Origin: Chthonobacter albigriseus
GTDB lineage: Bacteria > Pseudomonadota > Alphaproteobacteria > Rhizobiales > Pleomorphomonadaceae
Direction: 5' to 3'
Length of the DNA: 64,000 bases
Assembly (NCBI RefSeq): GCF_013839445.1
Contig: NZ_JACDIT010000001.1
Span: forward strand, 448,116 to 512,115
Part shown: piece after piece, positions 1-9,372 of the stretch
Layout of the letters: each line of letters begins with the position of its first letter
How positions within the stretch are numbered: position 1 is the stretch's first letter
The notes under the pieces: generated by a model
Told to the model about the DNA's origin: nothing
The model's database searches: none
Seen by the model: the letters and a program-made list of their open reading frames with translations, nothing else
Program-made: the position numbers and the translations under genes

Positions 1-191
1 TCGCGGTCGCCGCCGCGGTCGTCGCCCGGGCCGTCATCGGCGCCGCGGCGGACGAGCAGGAGGGGCGCATCGTCCGCGGCACCGGCGACGACGGCCTGTT
101 CGAAGGCGGCGATGGGCAGTGTGGCCGGCGCGGCGAGCGCCGAGCTGCCGAGAAGCGCGAGGGCGAGCGTTGAAAGCAGCGTGATCCGCAT
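1..191 (-). CDS. Secreted protein of unknown function, N-terminal part only
   Basis: The gene starts with ATG at 191 on the minus strand and runs off the left edge, so only 63 residues are visible. They begin with a typical signal peptide: MRIT, then a Leu/Ala-rich hydrophobic stretch ending in SALA, with likely cleavage before AAPATLP. The mature part is short and rich in Asp and Arg (for example RRGADDGPGDDRGG), which says little about function. It diverges from the acidic PepSY gene at 318, and the repeated GTCAGCTT motif lies between the two starts, so it may share regulation with that two-component operon. No family can be named. Confidence 0.6.
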   Translation of the reverse strand, partial: MRITLLSTLALALLGSSALAAPATLPIAAFEQAVVAGAADDAPLLLVRRGADDGPGDDRGGDR

Positions 192-264
192 GGGTCCGTT
201 TCCTTCCGTTGTCGGCCGAGGCAAGCCCGGCGTGGACCCGTTCTAGCGAATCGACCCCCTCGCG

Positions 265-298
265 AAGCTGACGGCGGCTGTCAGCTTCCGGTCAGCTT
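265..298. promoter_or_regulatory. Operator-like array: AAGCTGAC and two GTCAGCTT copies
   Basis: Between the divergent starts at 191 and 318 there are two exact copies of GTCAGCTT, at 280-287 and 291-298 (11 bp apart, about one helical turn). The exact reverse complement AAGCTGAC lies at 265-272. Tandem repeats with about 11 bp spacing are the usual target of OmpR/PhoP-family response regulators, and such a regulator is encoded at 923, so autoregulation is the likely use. That link is inference. Confidence 0.5.
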
Positions 299-317
299 TT
301 CCAAGGTATGGTGGCGC

Positions 318-923
318 ATGTCCCGACCCGCGCGCCCGCGCCCCACCCTGCCTGCCCGGATCGTCCGGCTGTTGCTGACCGCCCTGCTCCTGCATGCTGT
401 GCTGGGGACGACAGCCCATGCGCGCGACGGGGGCGATGACGACGGCGGGTCGGATTCCAGCGGATCGGGATCGAATTCGGGCTCGGGCGGGTCGAACTCC
501 GGATCGGGCGGATCGGGATCGGATCACGACGACGACGACGATGATGATGATGATGACGACAACGACGACGGTGGCGACGATGGCGGTGGCGACGACGACG
601 ATGACGACGACGGTCGGTCGGGCACGTCGGGCCGCGGTGGTTCGGGCGGTGACGACGACCGCCGGGACAAGAACGACCGCTGGCTGCGGCTGACGCAGGA
701 CCAGGTGCGCGAACGCGTGGCGAAGGGCGACTTCGTGCCGCTCGCCAAGGTGCTCAGAACCGTCTCCAATGCGCAGCCGGGCACGGTGGTGTCGGTCGAC
801 CTGCTGACCCACGGCACCGGTCAGGCCGTCTACGACATCGTGGTGGTGAGCGACGACGACGATTTCGTGCGGGTGTTCGTTGACGCCCGGCGGAACCGGA
901 TCCTGGAAACGAGGCGGCGCTGA
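318..923 (+). CDS. Exported Asp-rich protein with C-terminal PepSY-like domain
   Basis: 201 residues. Residues about 10-35 form a signal peptide (hydrophobic LLLTALLLHAVLG, then TAHA). Residues about 40-120 are low complexity: Ser/Gly repeats (SGSGS, GGSNSGSG), then long runs of Asp. The last ~80 residues (from RWLRLTQDQVRERV to the end) resemble a PepSY domain with a beta-strand pattern ending in FVRVFVDARRNRI. PepSY proteins next to PhoP/PhoQ-like pairs are common in alphaproteobacteria and are thought to sit in the periplasm and modulate the sensor. The stop overlaps the start of the response regulator (TGATG), so it is the first gene of that operon. The Asp tract could bind divalent cations; this is inference. 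Confidence 0.75.
   Translation: MSRPARPRPTLPARIVRLLLTALLLHAVLGTTAHARDGGDDDGGSDSSGSGSNSGSGGSNSGSGGSGSDHDDDDDDDDDDDNDDGGDDGGGDDDDDDDGRSGTSGRGGSGGDDDRRDKNDRWLRLTQDQVRERVAKGDFVPLAKVLRTVSNAQPGTVVSVDLLTHGTGQAVYDIVVVSDDDDFVRVFVDARRNRILETRRR
522..611 (+). repeat. Low-complexity GAC/GAT tract coding for Asp runs
   Basis: A nearly pure GAC/GAT triplet tract inside the PepSY gene encodes runs of up to about twelve Asp interrupted by Asn and Gly. It is a slippage-prone microsatellite-like stretch, and its antisense reads as a meaningless Val/Ile run. Confidence 0.8.
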
Positions 924-1579
924 TGCGGATCCTTTTGGTCGAGGACGAGGCGGCGATCGCGCGCGAGGTGGCGGAGGCGCTGCGGAGCGCCGGCTACGTG
1001 GTCGATGCCGTCGGCGACGGCGAGGAGGCCTGGTTCCGGGCCGAAACCGAAGACTATGACGGGATGGTGCTCGACCTCGGGCTGCCGAAGCTCGACGGGC
1101 TGTCGGTTCTGCGCAAGGTGCGCGGCGGCGGCTCGCACCTGCCCGTGATCGTGCTGACGGCGCGCGGCAACTGGATGGAGCGGGTGGAAGGGATCGACGC
1201 GGGCGCCGACGACTACCTGCCCAAGCCTTTCCAAGTGGAGGAACTGCTGGCCCGGCTGGGCGCCGTGCTACGGCGGGCGGGCGGGCATTCTTCGCCGCTG
1301 ATCGAGGTCGGCCGGCTGACCCTGGAGACGCGCCGCCGGGTGGCCGTGGTGGGCGGCAAGCCGGTGGAGCTTTCGGCGCTTGAGTTCCGCGCGGTGCGGT
1401 ATCTAGCGCACAATCGCGGGCGGGTGGTGAGCCAGGGCGAACTGGCGGAGCACGTCTACGAAAGCGACCGCGAGCCGGACTCCAACGCCCTTGAAGTGCT
1501 GATCGGCCGTCTCAGGCGCAAGATCGGCGCGGACCTGATCGCGACCCGTCGCGGCCAGGGCTATATGATGGAGGGCTGA
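923..1579 (+). CDS. OmpR/PhoP-family response regulator
   Basis: 218 residues. An N-terminal receiver domain (about 1-115) has the acidic pair at E7-D8, the phosphoacceptor D51 in MVLDLGLP, T79 in VLTA and K101 in YLPKPF. A C-terminal winged-helix domain (about 125-218) ends in the usual VLIGRLRRKIG and RGQGYMM pattern. The start codon overlaps the stop of the PepSY gene, and the sensor kinase begins two bases after the stop, so the three genes are one operon. The match is to the PhoP group, but the signal is unknown. The tandem GTCAGCTT repeats at 280-298 are its best candidate binding site. Confidence 0.93.
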   Translation: MRILLVEDEAAIAREVAEALRSAGYVVDAVGDGEEAWFRAETEDYDGMVLDLGLPKLDGLSVLRKVRGGGSHLPVIVLTARGNWMERVEGIDAGADDYLPKPFQVEELLARLGAVLRRAGGHSSPLIEVGRLTLETRRRVAVVGGKPVELSALEFRAVRYLAHNRGRVVSQGELAEHVYESDREPDSNALEVLIGRLRRKIGADLIATRRGQGYMMEG

Positions 1580-1581
1580 GC

Positions 1582-2958
1582 GTGCGGCGGCTGATCGACG
1601 TGCGATCGCTGAAGGTCCGGCTGATGGTGCTGGCGGCGCTGTCGATCGGGCTGGTGCTGACGGTGGCTGGCGTTTCGCTCACCGTCCTGTTCGAGCAGCA
1701 CGTGACGCGGCGGGTGGCCGCCGAACTCGGCGTCCGCTGGAACGAGATCGCCGGGGAGATCACGCTCGACAGCACCGATCGGCCGGTCCTGACGCAGCAG
1801 CCGACGGACCCTCGCTATGATCGGCCGCATTCCGGGCTCTACTGGCAGATCGATGCTCCGGGCGGGGAGCCGCTGCGGTCGCGCTCGCTGTGGGACGAGA
1901 CGCTGAAGACGGGGGATACAGCCGTTGAGGAGGCGGTCGAGACGCCCGGCTTCGGCGAGGGCGCCGCGGCGCAGCTCTACGTGCTGTCGCGCCCGCTCAA
2001 CCTCGTGGGGAGTGGTGGGCCCGTCCGGGCGGTGCTGAGCGTGGCGGTGGACCACGGGGAGATCAACGCGCTGTCGGATGCCTATGCGTCGGAGCTGCTT
2101 GGGGCCCTTGTGGTGATCGCGGCTGCCCTCTTCCTGGGTGCTCTGCTGCAGGCGCAAGTAGGTCTGCAGCCGCTGGCCGCGCTGCGGCGGTCGATCGCGG
2201 CGATCCGATCGGGCACGTCGGCGCGGATGGGCGGAGGCTTTGCGACGGAGATCCAGCCGCTGGCGGACGATCTCGACCGGATGCTCGACTGGCGCGACAC
2301 CGCGGTGGCCAAGGCACGCGACCGCGCGGGGGCACTGGCGCACGGGTTCAAGACGCCGCTGACGATCCTGTCGCTGGAGGCTCGCAAGCTGGCCGAACAG
2401 GGCCAGCCGGCGAGCGCGGAGGTCCTGCGCGAGCAAGTGGAGACGATGCGCCGCCATGTGGAGCGCGAACTCGCCAGAGCCCGGATCCGCGGCGGAAGCG
2501 TCGGCCGGGCGCTCGGGGCGGAAGCGGGGACCGAGATCGCGCCGGTCACGCGCGGGCTGGTCGACCTGATGCGCCGGATGCCCCATGCGGAGGCATTGAG
2601 CTTCGAGATCGTCACGCCAGCCGGGCTGCAGGCGCGGGTGGACCGGCACGATCTCGGCGAGGTGCTCGGCAACCTGCTCGACAATGCCCGGAAATGGGCT
2701 GCGAGCCGGATCGAGATCCGCGCCGAGCGAGCCGGTGACCTTGTGACGATCAGCGTGATCGACGACGGTCCGGGTTTCGGCGCGGAGCCACCGGCCGGAC
2801 GCGAGGCGGAGGGGTCGGGGCTGGGGCTGGCGATCGTGGAGGACGTGCTCTCGGCCTACGGCGCGACGCTGGAGCGCCGGCGGGAGGAGAACCGGACGCT
2901 GATGTCGTTCAAGGTGCCGGCGGCGGAGCCCGCCGTGCTGGACGCGGCGGCGGAGTGA
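1582..2958 (+). CDS. PhoQ-like sensor histidine kinase
   Basis: 458 residues from a GTG start two bases after the regulator. Transmembrane helix 1 lies at about 15-38, a periplasmic sensor domain at about 40-168, and helix 2 at about 170-192, followed by a HAMP-like linker. The phosphoacceptor is His254 in ALAHGFKTPLT. The ATPase part has the N box (VLGNLLDNARKWA), G1 box (DDGPGFG) and G2 box (GSGLGLAI). The HGxKTPL form of the H box is typical of PhoQ-type kinases. It works with the regulator at 923 and probably with the acidic PepSY protein. It ends five bases before the convergent phosphatase gene. Confidence 0.92.
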   Translation: MRRLIDVRSLKVRLMVLAALSIGLVLTVAGVSLTVLFEQHVTRRVAAELGVRWNEIAGEITLDSTDRPVLTQQPTDPRYDRPHSGLYWQIDAPGGEPLRSRSLWDETLKTGDTAVEEAVETPGFGEGAAAQLYVLSRPLNLVGSGGPVRAVLSVAVDHGEINALSDAYASELLGALVVIAAALFLGALLQAQVGLQPLAALRRSIAAIRSGTSARMGGGFATEIQPLADDLDRMLDWRDTAVAKARDRAGALAHGFKTPLTILSLEARKLAEQGQPASAEVLREQVETMRRHVERELARARIRGGSVGRALGAEAGTEIAPVTRGLVDLMRRMPHAEALSFEIVTPAGLQARVDRHDLGEVLGNLLDNARKWAASRIEIRAERAGDLVTISVIDDGPGFGAEPPAGREAEGSGLGLAIVEDVLSAYGATLERRREENRTLMSFKVPAAEPAVLDAAAE

Positions 2959-2963
2959 CCGGT

Positions 2964-3428
2964 TCAGGCGCCACCGATCATCGGCTTCCAGTTCAACCGC
3001 TCCTTGATGCGCTTCTCCAGGCCGTCACGGACGGCACGGTAGGCGGCGAGGATCTGGTCGCGGGAGCCGCCGGTGAGCGTGGGATCCGGCGTCGGCCAGT
3101 ATTCGGCATCGAGGGCGTAGTAGCGCGTCAGCTCCAGCGCCTTGTGGTGCGCTTCGGGGGCGAGCGAGATGACGAGGTCGAAGGAGGTATCCTCCAACTC
3201 CTCGAAGGTGTGCGGCTTGTGGCGGCGGATATCGAGGCCGATCTCGTCCATCACCGCCACCGCGAAGGGATCGGGCTCGCCGCGGCGCACGCCGGCGGAG
3301 CGCACATAGATCTGGTTCGGAAACAGATGGCGGGCGAGCGCGGCGGCCATCGGCGAGCGGACAGAGTTGAACGAGCAGGCGAATAGGACGGCGGAAGGTC
3401 TCGGCCGATCCTCCGACACGCGGCTCAT
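2964..3428 (-). CDS. Low-molecular-weight protein-tyrosine phosphatase / ArsC-like protein
   Basis: 154 residues. The phosphate-binding loop is C18-X5-R24 (CSFNSVR), followed by SPMAAALA. The likely general acid is the Asp in PTPDPT. In Hyphomicrobiales this gene sits in a conserved run, hisD - UPF0262 - phosphatase - infA. The first three are here, with its ATG overlapping the UPF0262 stop (ATGA). infA does not follow: the histidine kinase gene converges from the other side. Dephosphorylation of Tyr-phosphorylated proteins or arsenate reduction are the family's known activities; which one applies cannot be told, though only the first Cys of an ArsC-type pair is evident. Confidence 0.85.
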   Translation of the reverse strand: MSRVSEDRPRPSAVLFACSFNSVRSPMAAALARHLFPNQIYVRSAGVRRGEPDPFAVAVMDEIGLDIRRHKPHTFEELEDTSFDLVISLAPEAHHKALELTRYYALDAEYWPTPDPTLTGGSRDQILAAYRAVRDGLEKRIKERLNWKPMIGGA

Positions 3429-3934
3429 CCTTTCCAGTGCAGGACGCTGATCAGCGTGAACAGGCGGCGCGCCGTGTCCATGTCGATCAGGATCTTGCCG
3501 TCGAGACGTTCCATCAGGAGCCGCGAGCCTTCGTTGTGCAATCCGCGCCGGCCCATGTCGATCGCCTCGATCTGGCTCGGGCTCGCGGTGCGGATGGCCT
3601 TGTAGTAGCTGTCGCAGATCAGGAAGTAGTCCTTCACCACACGCCGGAAGGGCGTCAGCGACAGTATATGGGTGATCACCGGCTCACCGGCAGGGGTGGT
3701 GACCTCGAAGACGAGCTTGCGGTCGACGATGGTGAGCCGCAGCGCGTACTCCAAAGCGTCGCGACCGACCGGCTCGAAGACGTTCTCCTCGATTAGATCG
3801 TAGATCGCGACCCTGCGTTCGTGCTCGACATCGGGCGTCGATCGCCCGATGGACTCCTCGTCCAACGCGACGGAGACGAGCCTCCCCCGGTTTGCGGCAG
3901 TCTTCATGGTGTTCAGCAAAGCCTCTCCCCGCAT
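3425..3934 (-). CDS. UPF0262 family protein
   Basis: 169 residues. It has the conserved start region of this alphaproteobacterial family ([28 protein letters not shown]) followed by a mixed alpha/beta body. The function is unknown; no signal peptide or membrane helix is seen, so it is cytosolic. The ATG at 3934 is preceded by AAGGGG at good spacing, which favours it over the internal ATG at 3907. It overlaps the phosphatase start by four bases and is probably cotranscribed with it. Its place downstream of hisD is conserved in the order, although a small extra gene lies between the two here. Confidence 0.88.
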   Translation of the reverse strand: MRGEALLNTMKTAANRGRLVSVALDEESIGRSTPDVEHERRVAIYDLIEENVFEPVGRDALEYALRLTIVDRKLVFEVTTPAGEPVITHILSLTPFRRVVKDYFLICDSYYKAIRTASPSQIEAIDMGRRGLHNEGSRLLMERLDGKILIDMDTARRLFTLISVLHWKG

Positions 3935-4001
3935 GCGGCCCCTTGCTTAGCACGGGCGGGCAGCATGGCGGAGAACGCCTTTCGACGCGGTGAAAGGCGG
4001 A

Positions 4002-4304
4002 TCAGAGGCTGATGTCCAGCAGCCGGCGAGCAGGCCTGTCGATCGCGGGCGCGGCGGGAGGCTCTGAGATACCGCCGCCGTAGGACACCGCGGGTCCGTA
4101 GGACGGGCGGTCCCGATCGGCCGCGGCGGCGTTCACGGACGCGGCCGCGCGGATCTCCTCGGCCACGGCCTTCGCCGGGTCCTTGGCGTCCAACTCCGCC
4201 TGCTTGACCGGATCGTTGCGGGGATTGCGCGGGTCGACGTTGCGACGCGCCAGGTCGACGTCGCATCCGCTGGTGCATGGGTAGCCGTTGACGATCTTGT
4301 ACAT
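4002..4304 (-). CDS. Small protein of unknown function (MYKIVNGYPCTSGC)
   Basis: 100 residues. The start at 4304 is chosen because GGAGAGG lies six bases upstream; an ATG ten codons earlier has no such site. The N-terminus MYKIVNGYPCTSGCDVD holds two Cys three residues apart (CTSGC). It is followed by a hydrophilic segment (RRNVDPRNPRNDP), an Ala-rich helix and a Pro-rich tail. No signal peptide or known domain is recognised. It is inserted between hisD and UPF0262, which are usually neighbours. The CxxxC pair could bind metal or form a disulfide; this is speculation. Confidence 0.7.
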   Translation of the reverse strand: MYKIVNGYPCTSGCDVDLARRNVDPRNPRNDPVKQAELDAKDPAKAVAEEIRAAASVNAAAADRDRPSYGPAVSYGGGISEPPAAPAIDRPARRLLDISL

Positions 4305-4388
4305 GGCCCCTCTCCGCCATCCACCCTGCGGCAAGGGGAGTAAAGCCCGCGTTTCCGCCCTTTCACTTCGGCGTGACCGGCCGACGGC

Positions 4389-5678
4389 TCAGTTCAGCCG
4401 GATCGCGACACTGCGGGCGTGGGCGCCTAGGCCTTCGGCTTCGGCGAGGCGAACGGCGGCGGGGCCGAGAGCGCGGAGGGCATCGGGGGTGCATTTCAGG
4501 AGCGAGGTGCGCTTCATGAAGTCGAGCACGCCGAGGCCGGAGGAGAAGCGGGCGGAGCGGGCGGTGGGGAGCACGTGGTTGGAGCCGCCCACGTAGTCGC
4601 CGATCACCTCCGGGGTGTGACGGCCGATGAAGATGGCGCCGGCGTTGCGCACCCGGGCGACCAGCGGCTCGGGATCGGCGACCGCGATCTCCAGGTGTTC
4701 GGCGGCGATGCGGTTGGCGAGCGGGAGGGCGGCCTGGAGGTCGCGCACCAGGATCACGGCCCCGAAGTCGCGCCAGGACGCAGCCGCCGTCTCGCCGCGC
4801 GGCAGCGTGGTCAACTGCCGCTCGACGGCGGCCTCGACCGCATCGGCGAGCGAAGCGTCATCGGTGATCAGGATGGACTGGGCGGCGGTGTCATGCTCGG
4901 CCTGGGCGAGCAGGTCCGCGGCGAGCCAGTCGGGATCGTTGTCGCGGTCGGCGATGACGAGCACCTCGGACGGGCCGGCGATCATGTCGATGCCGACGGT
5001 GCCGAAGACGCGGCGCTTGGCGGCGGCGACGTAGGCGTTGCCCGGGCCGACGATCTTGGCGACCGGGCGGATGGTGGCTGTGCCGTAGGCGAGCGCGGCG
5101 ATCGCCTGGGCGCCCCCGACGCGGTAGACCTCGTCGACCCCGGCCAGCGAAGCGGCGGCGAGCACCAGCGGATTGAGCCGGTCGTCCGGGGTGGGCACCA
5201 CCATGACGAGGCGCTCGACGCCGGCGACCTTGGCGGGGACGGCATTCATCAGCACGGACGAGGGATAGCTGGCGGTGCCTCCGGGCACGTAGAGGCCGGC
5301 CGCCTCCACCGCCGTCCAGCGATAGCCGAGTTCGACGCCAAGCGCGTCGGTGTAGCGCTGGTCGGCGGGCTTCTGCCTGCTGTGGTGGGCCTCGATGCGG
5401 TCACGGGCGAGTTTCAGGGCGTCGAGCGTGGCGGCATCGACGGCGCGCGTGGCGGCGTCGATCTCGTCGGCCGTGACGGCGAGGCCGCGGGCGCGGGCGT
5501 CGAAGCGGTCGAGCCGGGCGGTCCAGTCGATGAGCGCGTCGTCGCCGCGAGCGCGGACGTCGTCGATGATGGCGCGGACCGCCTGGTCGACGTCCTCGGA
5601 GACCTCCCGCTTGGTGGTGAGGAAGGCTGCAAAACGCGCCTCGAAATCGGGGTCTCGGTCGTCGAGCCTGATCGCCAC
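4389..5678 (-). CDS. hisD: Histidinol dehydrogenase
   Basis: 429 residues, normal length for HisD, which carries out the last two oxidations of histidine synthesis (histidinol to histidine, NAD- and Zn-dependent). Family signatures are visible: GPGNAYV, the block from GIDMIAGPSE, AEHLEI with the catalytic Glu-His pair, and GGSNHVLPT. The start is a GTG at 5678 with AGGAGC seven bases upstream. It lies between the small MYKIVNGYPC gene and a divergent Cys-rich gene, and in related genomes DUF2948 and murA are directly upstream. An operator-like motif lies upstream at 5769-5799. Confidence 0.97.
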   Translation of the reverse strand: MAIRLDDRDPDFEARFAAFLTTKREVSEDVDQAVRAIIDDVRARGDDALIDWTARLDRFDARARGLAVTADEIDAATRAVDAATLDALKLARDRIEAHHSRQKPADQRYTDALGVELGYRWTAVEAAGLYVPGGTASYPSSVLMNAVPAKVAGVERLVMVVPTPDDRLNPLVLAAASLAGVDEVYRVGGAQAIAALAYGTATIRPVAKIVGPGNAYVAAAKRRVFGTVGIDMIAGPSEVLVIADRDNDPDWLAADLLAQAEHDTAAQSILITDDASLADAVEAAVERQLTTLPRGETAAASWRDFGAVILVRDLQAALPLANRIAAEHLEIAVADPEPLVARVRNAGAIFIGRHTPEVIGDYVGGSNHVLPTARSARFSSGLGVLDFMKRTSLLKCTPDALRALGPAAVRLAEAEGLGAHARSVAIRLN

Positions 5679-5768
5679 GGGATGCTCCTGCCGTCGGTCC
5701 TTGGTGCCGGCGCTCTTCTACGTCATCGGGCGGCGACATGGAACGGGTTTGCCGTCGCGGCGCGCAGG

Positions 5769-5799
5769 CGCATCAGTATTGATGCGGACAGCCGCATCA
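5769..5799. promoter_or_regulatory. Three CGCATCA half-sites in alternating orientation
   Basis: CGCATCA (5769-5775), TGATGCG (5780-5786) and CGCATCA (5793-5799) are exact copies in alternating orientation in the gap between hisD (minus) and the Cys-rich gene (plus). Such spacing looks like a dimeric regulator site with an extra half-site. The regulator is unknown. Confidence 0.45.
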
Positions 5800-5858
5800 A
5801 CAGTGCCGAAACAGACGATCGTTATGTTCATCCGTGAGATCGGATTAGGACTTCAGAC

Positions 5859-6095
5859 ATGCGCGTGACAGAGACACAGGCCCGCAAGATGTGGTGCCCC
5901 TTCGTGCGGGTGGAGGGCAACAACCGCATCCTCAATTCGCTGTCGGACGGTTTCGACGCCGAACATCTCTACCAGCACTGCCTGGGATCGACGTGCATGG
6001 CCTGGCGACCGTTCAACTACAGCCACCTGAAGGGCGGCGAGCATATCGATGCGCACGGCTATTGCGGGCTCGCCGGTCGGCCGGAGCTGGAGTGA
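5859..6095 (+). CDS. Small four-cysteine protein of unknown function
   Basis: 78 residues, preceded by AGGA nine bases upstream of the ATG. Cysteines sit at 13 (MWCPF), 41 and 46 (HCLGSTCMAW) and 69 (GYCGLAG). Short proteins with this layout (MWCPF near the start, CxxxxCMAW, then GYCGLAG) recur in alphaproteobacteria and their prophages, but no function is known to me. Four Cys in a small soluble protein suggest a zinc or iron-sulfur site. It is transcribed against its neighbours and splits hisD from DUF2948, genes that are otherwise adjacent, which suggests insertion. Confidence 0.75.
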   Translation: MRVTETQARKMWCPFVRVEGNNRILNSLSDGFDAEHLYQHCLGSTCMAWRPFNYSHLKGGEHIDAHGYCGLAGRPELE

Positions 6096-6101
6096 CCGCC
6101 G

Positions 6102-6533
6102 TCAAATCGCGTGATCGGGCTTGTGCTCGGTGGACCAGGCGGCACCGAGGTCGGTGAGGCTGGCCTCGATACACTCGACGTCGAGGCGCACGCAGCCGCC
6201 ACCAGCGAGTTCCAGATAGATGTGGCCGGCGGGGCTGTCCGTCTCCTCGAAGCGGATGGTGAGGAGGTCGACCACGGCGTCCTTGGCATCCTGGCGGACC
6301 TTGGTGGCCTTCACGGCCTCCACGCGGGCGAAATGCAGGCAGGCCCGGCGGCGTTCGAAGGACTTGGCGCCGCGGTCGGCCTTTTCCCAGACGAACCGGT
6401 TCAGTTGGACAAGGAAGCGCTTCTCCTTGGGGTGCCACTCGACGTCACCGACCTTGGCCACGGCGTCCTGCACATGGGCGGCGATGACGGCGAGGTCTTC
6501 CTGATCGAGGGCGGCGAGCTTCAGGGCGTGCAT
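6102..6533 (-). CDS. DUF2948 family protein
   Basis: 143 residues from ATG at 6533 (MHALKLAALDQEDL). The sequence has the family features: AVIAAHVQDAVAKVGD, FLVQLNRFVWE, then RRACLHFARV and a C-terminal GGGCVRLDVECIEA strand. The function is unknown. It is a small cytosolic protein found next to murA and hisD in Hyphomicrobiales, as here; its start lies about 120 bases downstream of the murA stop. The frame stays open further upstream, but that part has no family similarity and lies in the gap after murA. Confidence 0.9.
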   Translation of the reverse strand: MHALKLAALDQEDLAVIAAHVQDAVAKVGDVEWHPKEKRFLVQLNRFVWEKADRGAKSFERRRACLHFARVEAVKATKVRQDAKDAVVDLLTIRFEETDSPAGHIYLELAGGGCVRLDVECIEASLTDLGAAWSTEHKPDHAI

Positions 6534-6654
6534 GTCCAAGGCGGTCTCCGGTCGGGTGTGGCCTGGAGATAGGCGGCCAGAGGAGCCGGCGCAATGGGCC
6601 AGGCACGCCCCGCAGCCATGCGCGGCGCGCCGTTCAGGCCGGCGATGCCGCCGC

Positions 6655-7944
<1,290 letters not shown>

Positions 7945-8032
7945 CGTGTCCTCATCCCGTCGGCGGAAGCGGCCCGCCCGATCCGGCCACCAGCTGGCGC
8001 GCCGTTGCGGCGCATCGTCAGCGGGAGCTTGT

Positions 8033-8242
8033 TCAGCCCGTCGAATCATCCGTCGATTCTGGCGCTTTCACGACCGTTCCGTCCACCGGGAGTTCCGTCC
8101 CGGTCGCCGCCTGCAGCCCGCCGCGGGCGTCGGCGTCGCCGGAGCGGCGGCTTTTCGCCTGGGCCTTGCGGAGCCGCAGATTGCGCCTGAGCGCCTCGGC
8201 GAGACGCTTTTCTCGGTCGGTGGGCGAACGGGCGTCCGGCAT
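8033..8242 (-). CDS. Small basic protein of unknown function
   Basis: 69 residues from ATG at 8242. The first half is a strongly basic amphipathic helix ([24 protein letters not shown]) and the second half an acidic, flexible tail. Short proteins with an [18 protein letters not shown] pattern are frequent in Hyphomicrobiales genomes near murA or tRNA genes, which is why I prefer this frame over two others open here. It could be a nucleic-acid-binding peptide. The function is unknown, and the call rests on pattern recall and codon use only. Confidence 0.55.
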   Translation of the reverse strand: MPDARSPTDREKRLAEALRRNLRLRKAQAKSRRSGDADARGGLQAATGTELPVDGTVVKAPESTDDSTG

Positions 8243-8472
8243 CGACAACAACCTTCCTGTCGGCCCACTCATGACCGGGGCGCACCGGACTGGCAACCCT
8301 CGTCGCCCCGGAAAGCGGCGGTTTTTCGGTGCCACCTTGCAGCCGGGCAACAGGGCGGACCAGGGATGGGGCGAAAACTCCGCGATCAGACGCTTGCACG
8401 CTCCGGCGATCTATGGCAGAGGTGCGGCCGTTCCGACAGGCCGCCTCGCCGGTGGCCCGTGCCGATGGACAG

Positions 8473-8547
<75 letters not shown>

Positions 8548-8971
8548 TCCTTCTTCACTGACGATGCGCCAAGGCGGGCTTCCGGTCAGTGGACATCCCC
8601 TTTCGCGATCGCTGACGCGTTTCCGTGCGATCCGGGGGCTTCAAGCATCTCGCAATCACGCTCATTGCCGATTTCCCTGATCTGTTCCCCTCCCCTCTCG
8701 CGGCATGCCCTTCAGCCTTGGTTTCGGGACGCGCCGTAGGCCAGCGCGCCACGCGATCGCTTCCGATCCCGGCTACGTGATCGACGAGCGGACAATCCGC
8801 GAGATTTGCGGTTGCCTCGGTCGCGCTTCCGGTTGTTAACTCATGGTTAATGCGGCGGCGTTGGGTCGATGCGCGGCGCGAGACGGGTGCCCTCCGCTTG
8901 GAGGGGCGTGTGGTCCGTGCCGGGATTTCTCGTAGGCGTTTTCAGGAACCAAGGCGTTGCAAGGGGAAGCC
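8548..8971. other. 424-base gap after the tRNA
   Basis: No convincing gene is seen between the tRNA and the lipoprotein start at 8972. The frames open here have no ribosome site or protein-like composition. The gap contains a perfect CtrA-type site (8836-8850). No integrase or attachment repeat was noticed next to the tRNA 3' end. Confidence 0.5.
8836..8850. promoter_or_regulatory. CtrA box TTAA-N7-TTAA
   Basis: TTAACTCATGGTTAA matches the full alphaproteobacterial CtrA consensus TTAA-N7-TTAA in an otherwise GC-rich region, 121 bases upstream of the lipoprotein start. CtrA is the cell-cycle master regulator of this class. Control of the lipoprotein gene is inferred. Confidence 0.6.
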
Positions 8972-9364
8972 ATGTTCAAACAGGTCCGGACATCACTTGC
9001 CTGCGGGTTCGTGGCCGCGGGCGTCCTTTTCATCAGCGGATGCCAGACGGCGGAGCGGTTCGACCAGGAGTTCTTCGCGCAGTGGGCCACGGAGTGGACG
9101 GGCCGGCCGATCAGCGACTACATCGCCTCACGCGGGATAGAGCCCACGACATCCTACGAGACACAACCCGGCCGCCGTGTGTTCGTGTTCGAACGGGACG
9201 GGTTCATACCGGCGGTTGCCGCCAACGGAAAGGACGTGCGGTTGGAGCCGGTGGTCTGCCGACGGGTGATCGAGACCGCCTACCAGCCGGCTCAAACGAT
9301 GCCGTCGAGCGACTATGCGGACTACCGGATCAGCGGTGTCGGCACCGGCGACATGGCCTGCTGA
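8972..9364 (+). CDS. Small lipoprotein of unknown function
   Basis: 130 residues from ATG at 8972, preceded by AAGGGGAAG. The signal peptide MFKQVRTSLACGFVAAG ends in a clear lipobox, FISGC, with the lipidated Cys near residue 24, so the protein should be anchored in the envelope. The mature part contains WTGRPISDYIASRGIEPTTSY and three further Cys near the C-terminus (VVCRR, MAC at the very end). The 'GRPISDYI...G.P' pattern occurs in small proteobacterial lipoproteins of unknown role. The CtrA box upstream suggests cell-cycle control. Confidence 0.8.
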   Translation: MFKQVRTSLACGFVAAGVLFISGCQTAERFDQEFFAQWATEWTGRPISDYIASRGIEPTTSYETQPGRRVFVFERDGFIPAVAANGKDVRLEPVVCRRVIETAYQPAQTMPSSDYADYRISGVGTGDMAC

Positions 9365-9372
9365 GGCCGACG

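Noticed and set aside
243..812. Minus-strand frame with a Val/Ile run that looks like a membrane protein
   Set aside because: It is the antisense of the Asp-coding GAC/GAT tract.
8548..8971. Possible integration site beside the tRNA-Thr gene
   Set aside because: No integrase gene and no repeat of the tRNA 3' end were seen in the window.
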